Translations under genes and position numbers: made by a program
Assembly (NCBI GenBank): GCA_015698045.1
Contig: BLAL01000018.1
Span: 62,001 to 126,000, forward strand
From: Rhizophagus clarus
Lineage: Eukaryota > Glomeromycota > Glomeromycetes > Glomerales > Glomeraceae
Reading direction: 5' to 3'
DNA length: 64,000 bases
Part shown: piece after piece, positions 48,501 through 58,398 of the stretch
How positions within the stretch are numbered: position 1 is the first letter of the stretch
Layout of the letters: the number at the start of each line of letters is the position of its first letter
The notes under the pieces: generated by a model
Seen by the model: only the letters and a program-made list of their open reading frames with translations
What the model was told of the DNA's origin: nothing
The model's database searches: none

Positions 48501-48725
48501 CCCTTGTATTGGGTCGCATTCCATTACATCTTCATCAACAGCATCAGATGATATAACATTTGAAGAACCTTCTTGATAATTGTTACCAAAATTATTATTC
48601 GCATTAGATTTTAATTTATATTTTAACTCATGTTTCAGTTTAGTCCTTGGATCAACCAATTTACCGTTACATTCTTTACAGAAACAATGCACTTTGGTTC
48701 TGGTTCTTGTATCTAGAGATTCCGA

Positions 48726-48728
<3 letters not shown>
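45512..48728 (-). CDS. Element A transposase, intact (Tnp2/Plavaka-CACTA-like)
   Basis: Cuts and rejoins element A at its CACAG ends. Exons 48728-46424 and 46359-45512 join across a 64-bp intron (GTACGT..GTAG; NGILG / SYNNSRRNIEPELL) to 1050 residues without stops. Order: a Cys/His finger (CFCKECNGKLVDPRTKLKH, about 16-34); an acidic region with repeated QLSEDIE words and Asp/Glu runs (about 60-200); a Cys cluster (CDRCHKLYDI, later QCNNPL); IYDGRVWKSF; NMDWFQPF (Asp 413); GCSSDVPASRKLCGF (Asp 504); YRCYK; VVDPMHYLFLGVAKWI (Asp 600). The three Asp positions are conserved in B too and are candidate metal ligands. The start is the ATG directly at the end of a 38-A run. It is the only complete copy in the window. 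Confidence 0.9.

Positions 48729-48766
<38 letters not shown>
48729..48766 (-). repeat. Homopolymer A tract abutting the transposase start codon
   Basis: On the minus strand 39 consecutive A, the last being the A of ATG, directly precede the transposase coding region. The other copy has 41. A run this long in the 5' leader could affect start-site choice or translation and is prone to slippage. Confidence 0.9.
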
Positions 48767-48769
<3 letters not shown>

Positions 48770-50418
48770 GAATTGCAAATCAATCTAATTGGTTCGGCAA
48801 TCCCGATTCTTGGTCCATTTTTGTCAAGGCACAGCTTGGTAATTAAGCTATTTTGATAATAACACATGACAATGATGTCAAGACCAATGTATTTTATCAA
48901 ATACTAAAATATAATTTTATTTTTGCTAATTCTCTAATTAAATTTGGTATTAAGGGGTATAATTATACTAGAAAATTTTTTCAAATTCAATTAATCTGAT
49001 TCTTGAAACATGTCAATCGACTTACTAATAAATCTCATATATCATCACGAATTCGAAAGATCCAAATAATTTAAGTAGAGATGTAGCAATTTCCTATTCA
49101 CAGATCAAAATGCGAGAGTTATAAAAAAAGTGTCTTAGTTGTTCGCAACTGCAACAACATCAAAATTTAACACTTGGCCTATTCTTTCGAATATATCAAA
49201 AATTAGGAAAAACTATATTTCATTTTTTTTTTATATATTTTCTTTCAAGTCGTCAATTTCTAGTACATCAGTATCATTTAAAGCTGTTAACGAGATATCA
49301 AATATTTATTATTTTATCTTTTATTGAGTCGCTTACAATAATACGTTGAGTTATAGCATATATACGTTTATTCTAACAATCAGTCATGGTTAAAATTACT
49401 TGTTAATTAATAGAATTGTTTTAATAAATCTTTAATTCTTCTTTTGCCCTTGGCAGTTGGCACAGACGTACAGTTTGTTAATACCACGTGACTAGATAGT
49501 GCATAAATGTCACCCGACGTGATTGGCAGGAGCTATAAAGTTTGTTTGCGTTTACCGCGTTTACCATGCACGTTCTACAAATCGGTGATTTCCAATTTGT
49601 TTACGTTTACTATAAATTTGCTCGTGAGTATGGTACATTTGCGTACGTTTACCACGCTTTCTTTCTTTTTTCTTCACGTTTTAGTACGATGCAACAAATT
49701 TTCTTTGTTGCCTTTCGTTTTTTTCGTTAATGGTTGACGATATTTTTCGCCTTATTTTTCGCCTTATTTTCGTCGGCTTAACAAAGTAAGCATATTTCTT
49801 TTCGCCAATTATATTTCCTGTCAGAAAAACCAGCTTCCGTAAGTATAACTTTATCAAGCTTCAAATGTGTTATTACTAATTTGGACATGTTATTTATGAT
49901 AATGATATAATATTTAGTTTATTAATATATTTTAATTAATTCATTGATATACTTTATTGATATATTTTAATTAATTTATTGATATTTTTAATTATTAATT
50001 GTTTACTGATATATTTTAATTAATTTATTGATATATTCTATTAATTGATAACGCTATAATATTTAGTTTATTGATATATTTTAATTAATTGATAGCGATA
50101 TAATATCTAGTTTACTGATATATTTAAATATTGATTGATTTATCTTAATTTAATTAATGTAGTTTACTGATTATTTTAAATAATACATTTTAATTAATTG
50201 AAAGCGATATAATATCAAGTTTATTTAATTTATTGATTTATTTTAATTAATATTGATAGCGATATATTTTATTAAATGATAACGAGTCTTATTAATTTAA
50301 TCTATCTTTTATTTTAATCAGACGATAACGAAAATGGTTCAGAAGACGTAAGTAACGGTTATATATAGAGCCTTTGTTTCTTGTTTAATCTTTAAATTAT
50401 CAAATTATCAATATCATA
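48767..50418. promoter_or_regulatory. Divergent promoter region between transposase and accessory gene of element A
   Basis: No gene of its own is called here. At 49530-49670 the words TTTGCGTTTACC, GCGTTTACCATGC, TTTACGTTTACTATAAATTT and GTACGTTTACCACG recur, a likely repeated binding site, with CTATAAAG at about 49533. AT-rich repeats of GATATATTTTAATTAATT fill 49900-50280. An exon-like block ending GTTCAGAAGAC/GTAAGT (50334-50347, starting ATGG) could splice to 50424 and add MVQKT to the accessory protein in frame, but that acceptor lacks a good T tract. Confidence 0.5.
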
Positions 50419-52468
50419 ATGAGAAAATTCAAACCTTTAAATTTAATTCCTATTTCTTGTGATGGCTCTCATCCTCATATTAGATCTCAACGAAATGAAT
50501 CTAGTTCCCGTTCCCAATCTCGTCAATCTCGGCATCAAACTCATATTAATCGATCTCGTAGTCGCTCAAAATCTCGCTCAACGACTCGTCAACCTCGATC
50601 TCGCCCATCTCGATCCAAATCTCGTTATTATCATTCCGAATCCCAATGATCGCGTTCCCATCGCTCTCGCTCCCCTCATCGTTCCCAACGATCGCGTTCC
50701 CATCGCTCTCGCTCCCCTCATCGTTCCCATCATTCTCATTCTCATCAATGTCGATCTCGCTCCCCTCATCGTTCCCATCATTCTCGTTCCCATCAACGTC
50801 AATCTCGATCTCGCTCTCATTCCCCTCATCGACATCAATCACGCTCTCAATCTCAACATAATCGAAACTATCAAAATGTCTCTAGAGGGAGATCAATTAC
50901 AAAAAGTAATATTGTTTTATATTAGTGCTAATTAAATTTCATTTTACTTATACTATACCAATTTAACGTTATTGTTATAGGATCTTTAACCGATCTATCT
51001 TTAACAATTCCTTCTTCTTCACCTCCAGCGAGCGGTAGTATTTCTTTCACGTTTCTTTACTTACTTGCACGTAAAATTTTTTATACTAAATGATTTATAT
51101 TAAATACTGATTTATAATAGGTGCTAACAACAGAGAAGTCAGCGAATTAAGAAGCATGATTTCAAATCTTACCAAACGTGTGGAAGTGCTAACGGAAGAA
51201 AGAACGAGTGAAGGACCAAGAAATAGAAGCCTATCCCCAGTTCTGTCCAGAGAGAATCGGCGTGCCCTTCCTCCAATAACTGATAAAAATTTCAAAAAAA
51301 CCGTTCATGTAAATATATCTTTATTTTATTAAATATTTCTCTTTTGTATTGATCGTTAAAAAATGAGTGTTATATTAAATAGGATGAGGTAATCCATATT
51401 ATAAACAACCTCAATTCGTCGATTCTTTTCGACACGTCAAAGACATTTAGTAAACAAAAAAAGTCGATAAATAAGAAGCTTCTACCAGCCGTCAAAGCAG
51501 CGATGCCTCCTTCATTAGAGGTATACGATACAGAACTTTTAAAAGTAATAAAACAGCTACACAAATCACGGCGGGAGATTTGGAAATTAAAAAAGGAGGG
51601 TAAGATAGATGAACACAATAAACGGCAACACATGACGTCGAGGAGAGATCAGGTGTGAAATTCATTATTTAAAATGACAATGTATATAATCTATTAATTA
51701 TTTTAATTTACTCTTTAATAGAAAATGACAAGAAGACGCAAAGGTCTCCAACACATGATCTTCACGCAAGACAGCATTCTAGATGATTGTCGTCCTGAAA
51801 ATATGACTAGGGAAGTATTTATTAAAGATTGCGAAAAGGCAGTAAATACCGCAGAAGTCCATTCGGATGAATGGTCTACTGAAGACGAAGTTCTGGCAAA
51901 TGAAGAGCGTAATGATAACATAAGATCAGGAAGGTTGATAAGTACAAATTCTGTAATTAAGATTCACAATAAGGAGTGGAGGTCTTCTAGAGTACGTAAA
52001 GTTGCGAAAGTTTAAAACATAGGCGTTTATGCTAATAAGTTATAAATTTATCATTAGGTTAAAAGAATCTTATTTCGAGCGGACGAGATCGGAGTAAGCA
52101 TCGGAACCGGGTTAAGTCGCAAACGTTACCGTCTAGACGATATCGATAAAAAAAGCAGACCAACACAAGACATGGCTAATTGGTGGATATCATCAAGGTG
52201 GATTGAACCAGAATCTGATGATGATGATGATGATGAGGATAACGACGGTGATAATAACGATGATGATAATAATGGTAATGATGATAATAACGATGATGAC
52301 AATAATGGTAATGGTGATAATAACGATGATGGCAATAATGGTAATGCTGATAAAAATGATGGAACTAATGAAGAACAAAACGATGATAATAATGGTAATT
52401 TAGAAGTAGATGAGCACCAAGGTCCCTTTTACTTAGAAGTACCGGTCGATATCAGAAGACGTACATAA
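50419..52468 (+). pseudogene. Element A accessory gene: RS-rich, acidic-tailed protein (six exons), one TGA
   Basis: Exons 50419-50905, 50981-51034, 51121-51308, 51383-51652, 51722-51991 and 52058-52468 join in frame to 559 codons plus stop. Exon 1 encodes an Arg/Ser-rich domain (HRSRSPHRS-type, from a 42-bp coding repeat). Next come a coiled-coil-like part (EVSELRSMISNLTKRVEVLT), a basic block (KSRREIWKLKKEGK, ending SRRDQ at an intron), HSDEWSTEDE, IKIHNKEWRSSR at another intron, WWISSRWIEPE and a long Asp/Asn tail. Codon 77 is TGA (50647-50649) where the next repeat unit has CGA (Arg). The same TGA is in copy 2, so either the gene was already broken, or an unseen splice or readthrough removes it. 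Function unknown; by position it may play the part of the second protein of CACTA elements. Confidence 0.65.
50647..50830 (+). repeat. 42-bp coding repeat in the RS domain
   Basis: TCGCGTTCCCATCGCTCTCG... is repeated at 50650 and 50692 with near identity, then in shortened versions to about 50830. Each unit gives RSHRSRSPHRS-type peptide. The complementary strand has an open acidic frame that is a shadow. Confidence 0.75.
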
Positions 52469-53500
52469 TTTAGGTATTTGTTTCATCATTTAAAATCAAC
52501 TGCTTGTATTTTGAGTGATTTAAATTCCGTTGTTTATAAATTAACTCTCTAATATCGTTTCTATCCTATTAATCTCTTTTTTAGAGCACTGGTTATTTTA
52601 TAGCCATTTATAAGTAACATGACGAGATAAATATGATTTTAATATATTTTATATAAACATTCTATACATAATAATAATATAATAATAAGAACAATATAGT
52701 AATATAATAATAATAATATGGACAATATAATAATATAATAATAATAAATATATCATAAATTGCAGTATATATTATAAAATAATAGCATACATATTATATA
52801 TCATACATATTAAATATTAAATATAAATCAATTATCGAAAATGGAAAAATAAAATAAAACCGGACAATAATAGTAATTATGAATTACGAGAAAATCGATA
52901 ATAGAAAGATCCGATATATAAATCGGCATAAACTATTTTTGAAATGTTTCTACCGAGCTAAAAAACTGGACAATAATAGTAATTATGAATTATGAGAAAA
53001 TCGATAATAGAAAGATCCGATATATAAATCGGCATAAACTATTTTTGAAATGTTTATACTGAATTAAACTTGGCAATCCGATTTTAGGAGATTTGGCATG
53101 ATTATTTAAAAATCGGCGTTCTGATTTTGCGAGAATCGGCAATTATAATTTTAAAACGGTATTCCGATTTATGTCGATAAAAATAAAAGAATTTCCGATT
53201 GCCAACAATACGTGCCATAAAATCGGCAGCAAAATGCCATAAATAGGACAAATATAGCTATAAACCGGCAGTCTTATTTTTAGCTATCGACATGTTTATT
53301 TTAAAATCGGAATGCCGATTTTTGCAAAATCTGCCAAAATCGGCATTCTGATTTTTTGTTCATAAATAACGTATTTCCGATCACAAACAATTCGCGCCAT
53401 AAAATCGGCTTTAAAAAGCCACAAATCAGACAAATATATCCAAAAATCGGTTAAAAATCGGACTGCCGATTTTTGACGATTTTTTTTCATTCGACCTGTG
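52469..53500. repeat. Inner 3' region and subterminal array of element A copy 1
   Basis: 52640-52800 is made of ATAATAATA words. 52859-53063 holds a tandem pair of about 111 bp (ACAATAATAGTAATTATGAA...ATCGGCATAAAC). 53080-53500 is an array of AAAATCGGCATTCCGATTTT-like words in both orientations, ending at the terminus CACAGGTCG (inverted). Mirror copy at 53622-54653. Short open frames across the terminus are products of the motif array. Confidence 0.7.
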
Positions 53501-53621
53501 TATCGTCCGTACAAAATTTTTAGTAACTTGCCGTTTGTAATATTATATTTTTTATTCATGAGCTTGTACAAAGGCGGCAATAGTTTTGTTACTATGTTTT
53601 CCTTTTGCTCTACCCAAGTCC
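53501..53621 (-). pseudogene. 121-bp spacer: inverted piece of the element B accessory gene
   Basis: On the minus strand the whole spacer is open in one frame: TWVEQKENIVTKLLPPLYKL, MNKKYNITNGKLLKILYGR. It matches the A accessory protein around KKLLPAVKAAM...ELLKVIKQLHKSRR, just ahead of the basic block. In that frame it joins DEEW (end of the left flank at 43691) on one side and WRSRHRV (start of the right flank at 63421) on the other. So it is the missing middle of the B accessory exon, now reversed relative to its flanks. Confidence 0.85.
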
Positions 53622-54653
53622 CACAGGTCGAATGAAAAAAAATCGTCAAAAATCGGCAGTCCGATTTTTAACCGATTTTTGGATATATTTGTCTGATTTG
53701 TGGCTTTTTAAAGCCGATTTTATGGCGCGAATTGTTTGTGATCGGAAATACGTTATTTATGAACAAAAAATCGGAATGCCGATTTTGGCAGATTTTGCGA
53801 AAATCGGCATTCCGATTTTAAAATAAACATGTCGATAGCTAAAAATAAGACTGCCGGTTTATAGCTATATTTGTCCTATTTATGGCATTTTGCTGCCAAT
53901 TTTATGGCACGTATTGTTGGCAATCGGAAATTCTTTTATTTTTATCGACATAAATCGGAATACCGTTTTAAAATTATAATTGCCGATTCTCGCAAAATCA
54001 GAACGCCGATTTTTAAATAATCATGCCAAATCTCCTAAAATCGGATTGCCAAGTTTAATTCAGTATAAACATTTCAAAAATAGTTTATGCCGATTTATAT
54101 ATCGGATCTTTCTATTATCGATTTTCTCATAATTCATAATTACTATTATTGTCCAGTTTTTTAGCTCGGTAGAAACATTTCAAAAATAGTTTATGCCGAT
54201 TTATATATCGGATCTTTCTATTATCGATTTTCTCGTAATTCATAATTACTATTATTGTCCGGTTTTATTTTATTTTTCCATTTTCGATAATTGATTTATA
54301 TTTAATATTTAATATGTATGATATATAATATGTATGCTATTATTTTATAATATATACTGCAATTTATGATATATTTATTATTATTATATTATTATATTGT
54401 CCATATTATTATTATTATATTACTATATTGTTCTTATTATTATATTATTATTATGTATAGAATGTTTATATAAAATATATTAAAATCATATTTATCTCGT
54501 CATGTTACTTATAAATGGCTATAAAATAACCAGTGCTCTAAAAAAGAGATTAATAGGATAGAAACGATATTAGAGAGTTAATTTATAAACAACGGAATTT
54601 AAATCACTCAAAATACAAGCAGTTGATTTTAAATGATGAAACAAATACCTAAA

Positions 54654-56703
54654 TTATGTACGTCTTCTGATATCGACCGGTACTTCTAAGTAAAAGGGAC
54701 CTTGGTGCTCATCTACTTCTAAATTACCATTATTATCATCGTTTTGTTCTTCATTAGTTCCATCATTTTTATCAGCATTACCATTATTGCCATCATCGTT
54801 ATTATCACCATTACCATTATTGTCATCATCGTTATTATCATCATTACCATTATTATCATCATCGTTATTATCACCGTCGTTATCCTCATCATCATCATCA
54901 TCATCAGATTCTGGTTCAATCCACCTTGATGATATCCACCAATTAGCCATGTCTTGTGTTGGTCTGCTTTTTTTATCGATATCGTCTAGACGGTAACGTT
55001 TGCGACTTAACCCGGTTCCGATGCTTACTCCGATCTCGTCCGCTCGAAATAAGATTCTTTTAACCTAATGATAAATTTATAACTTATTAGCATAAACGCC
55101 TATGTTTTAAACTTTCGCAACTTTACGTACTCTAGAAGACCTCCACTCCTTATTGTGAATCTTAATTACAGAATTTGTACTTATCAACCTTCCTGATCTT
55201 ATGTTATCATTACGCTCTTCATTTGCCAGAACTTCGTCTTCAGTAGACCATTCATCCGAATGGACTTCTGCGGTATTTACTGCCTTTTCGCAATCTTTAA
55301 TAAATACTTCCCTAGTCATATTTTCAGGACGACAATCATCTAGAATGCTGTCTTGCGTGAAGATCATGTGTTGGAGACCTTTGCGTCTTCTTGTCATTTT
55401 CTATTAAAGAGTAAATTAAAATAATTAATAGATTATATACATTGTCATTTTAAATAATGAATTTCACACCTGATCTCTCCTCGACGTCATGTGTTGCCGT
55501 TTATTGTGTTCATCTATCTTACCCTCCTTTTTTAATTTCCAAATCTCCCGCCGTGATTTGTGTAGCTGTTTTATTACTTTTAAAAGTTCTGTATCGTATA
55601 CCTCTAATGAAGGAGGCATCGCTGCTTTGACGGCTGGTAGAAGCTTCTTATTTATCGACTTTTTTTGTTTACTAAATGTCTTTGACGTGTCGAAAAGAAT
55701 CGACGAATTGAGGTTGTTTATAATATGGATTACCTCATCCTATTTAATATAACACTCATTTTTTAACGATCAATACAAAAGAGAAATATTTAATAAAATA
55801 AAGATATATTTACATGAACGGTTTTTTTGAAATTTTTATCAGTTATTGGAGGAAGGGCACGCCGATTCTCTCTGGACAGAACTGGGGATAGGCTTCTATT
55901 TCTTGGTCCTTCACTCGTTCTTTCTTCCGTTAGCACTTCCACACGTTTGGTAAGATTTGAAATCATGCTTCTTAATTCGCTGACTTCTCTGTTGTTAGCA
56001 CCTATTATAAATCAGTATTTAATATAAATCATTTAGTATAAAAAATTTTACGTGCAAGTAAGTAAAGAAACGTGAAAGAAATACTACCGCTCGCTAGAGG
56101 TGAAGAAGAAGGAATTGTTAAAGATAGATCGGTTAAAGATCCTATAACAATAACGTTAAATTGGTATAGTATAAGTAAAATGAAATTTAATTAGCACTAA
56201 TATAAAACAATATTACTTTTTGTAATTGATCTCCCTCTAGAGACATTTTGATAGTTTCGATTATGTTGAGATTGAGAGCGTGATTGATGTCGATGAGGGG
56301 AATGAGAGCGAGATCGAGATTGACGTTGATGGGAACGAGAATGATGGGAACGATGAGGGGAGCGAGATCGACATTGATGAGAATGAGAATGATGGGAACG
56401 ATGAGGGGAGCGAGAGCGATGGGAACGCGATCGTTGGGAACGATGAGGGGAGCGAGAGCGATGGGAACGCGATCATTGGGATTCGGAATGATAATAACGA
56501 GATTTGGATCGAGATGGGCGAGATCGAGGTTGACGAGTCGTTGAGCGAGATTTTGAGCGACTACGAGATCGATTAATATGAGTTTGATGCCGAGATTGAC
56601 GAGATTGGGAACGGGAACTAGATTCATTTCGTTGAGATCTAATATGAGGATGAGAGCCATCACAAGAAATAGGAATTAAATTTAAAGGTTTGAATTTTCT
56701 CAT
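54654..56703 (-). pseudogene. Element A accessory gene, copy 2
   Basis: Mirror of 50419-52468. Exons 56703-56217, 56141-56088, 56001-55814, 55739-55470, 55400-55131 and 55064-54654. Splice sites are unchanged. The same TGA is at 56475-56473. A C-to-T change turns SPPASG into SPLASG in the small second exon. Domain content as described for copy 1. Confidence 0.65.
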
Positions 56704-58352
56704 TATGATATTGATAATTTGATAATTTAAAGATTAAACAAGAAACAAAGGCTCTATATATAACCGTTACTTACGTCTTCTGAACCATTTTCGTTATTGT
56801 CTGATTAAAATAAAAGATAGATTAAATTAATAAGACTCGTTATCATTTAATAAAATATATCGCTATCAATATTAATTAAAATAAATCAATAAATTAAATA
56901 AACTTGATATTATATCGCTTTCAATTAATTAAAATGTATTATTTAAAATAATCAGTAAACTACATTAATTAAATTAAGATAAATCAATCAATATTTAAAT
57001 ATATCAGTAAACTAGATATTATATCGCTATCAATTAATTAAAATATATCAATAAACTAAATATTATAGCGTTATCAATTAATAGAATATATCAATAAATT
57101 AATTAAAATATATCAGTAAACAATTAATAATTAAAAATATCAATAAATTAATTAAAATATATCAATAAAGTATATCAATGAATTAATTAAAATATATTAA
57201 TAAACTAAATATTATATCATTATCATAAATAACATGTCCAAATTAGTAATAACACATTTGAAGCTTGATAAAGTTATACTTACGGAAGCTGGTTTTTCTG
57301 ACAGGAAATATAATTGGCGAAAAGAAATATGCTTACTTTGTTAAGCCGACGAAAATAAGGCGAAAAATAAGGCGAAAAATATCGACAACCATTAACGAAA
57401 AAAACGAAAGGCAACAAAGAAAATTTGTTGCATCGTACTAAAACGTGGAGAAAAAAGAAAGAAAGCGTGGTAAACGTACGCAAATGTACCATACTCACGA
57501 GCAAATTTATAGTAAACGTAAACAAATTGGAAATCACCGATTTGTAGAACGTGCATGATAAACGCGGTAAACGCAAACAAACTTTATAGCTCCTGCCAAT
57601 CACGTCGGGTGACATTTATGCACTATCTAGTCACGTGGTATTAACAAACTGTACGTCTGTGCCAACTGCCAAGGGCAAAAGAAGAATTAAAGATTTATTA
57701 AAACAATTCTATTAATTAACAAGTAATTTTAACCATGACTGATTGTTAGAATAAACGTATATATGCTATAACTCAACGTATTATTGTAAGCGACTCAATA
57801 AAAGATAAAATAATAAATATTTGATATCTCGTTAACAGCTTTAAATGATACTGATGTACTAGAAATTGACGACTTGAAAGAAAATATATAAAAAAAAAAT
57901 GAAATATAGTTTTTCCTAATTTTTGATATATTCGAAAGAATAGGCCAAGTGTTAAATTTTGATGTTGTTGCAGTTGCGAACAACTAAGACACTTTTTTTA
58001 TAACTCTCGCATTTTGATCTGTGAATAGGAAATTGCTACATCTCTACTTAAATTATTTGGATCTTTCGAATTCGTGATGATATATGAGATTTATTAGTAA
58101 GTCAATTGACATGTTTCAAGAATCGGATTAATTGAATTTGAAAAAATTTTCTAGTATAATTATACCCCTTAATACCAAATTTAATTAGAGAATTAGCAAA
58201 AATAAAATTATATTTTAGTATTTGATAAAATACATTGGTCTTGACATCATTGTCATGTGTTATTATCAAAATAGCTTAATTACCAAGCTGTGCCTTGACA
58301 AAAATGGACCAAGAATCGGGATTGCCGAACCAATTAGATTGATTTGCAATTC

Positions 58353-58355
<3 letters not shown>
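56704..58355. promoter_or_regulatory. Divergent promoter region of element A copy 2
   Basis: Mirror of 48767-50418, with the same GTAAACG-type repeated words (GGTAAACGTACGC, GTAAACGTAAAC) at about 57450-57590 and the same AT-rich repeats. Single-base differences only. No separate gene called. Confidence 0.5.

Positions 58356-58395
<40 letters not shown>
58356..58395 (+). repeat. Homopolymer A tract before the copy 2 transposase
   Basis: 41 consecutive A at 58356-58396, the last being the A of the start codon, against 39 in copy 1. Because of the 2-bp difference, an upstream ATG (58222) is in frame with the transposase here but not in copy 1. I regard the ATG after the tract as the start. Confidence 0.9.

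Positions 58396-58398
<3 letters not shown>

Larger units (their letters stand above)
43692..53500. mobile_element. Element A copy 1 (Tnp2/Plavaka-CACTA-like), 9809 bp
   Basis: Both ends begin CACAGGTCGAATGAAAA (read inward), and the TIR continues to about 24 bp. Copy 2 is the same element in the opposite orientation. It contains a divergent gene pair: transposase (minus) and accessory gene (plus). The ends are surrounded by arrays of ATCGGCA/TGCCGATTTT words. A 3-bp duplication GGA is found when its outer left flank (43689-43691) is compared with the inner flank of copy 2 (TCC at 53619-53621 on the plus strand). This means the copies have exchanged sides. CACTA-type elements make 3-bp duplications. 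Confidence 0.92.

Noticed and set aside
50546..50842. Acidic Asp/Glu/Asn-rich minus-strand frame opposite the RS domain (and its mirror at 56280-56576)
   Set aside because: It is the antisense shadow of the RS-coding repeat; the sense frame is linked to further exons by clean splice sites.
53501..53621. Assembly artefact producing a false palindrome
   Set aside because: The arms differ by a 14-bp deletion, A-run length and several single bases, so they are two real copies. Their relative orientation still deserves long-read confirmation.
53296..53826. Two related frames (GRMKKNRQKSAVRF..., YVIYEQKI...) crossing the inner ends of the A copies
   Set aside because: They run through the TIR and the AATCGGC motif array at both ends; similarity between them reflects the inverted repeat, not a gene.
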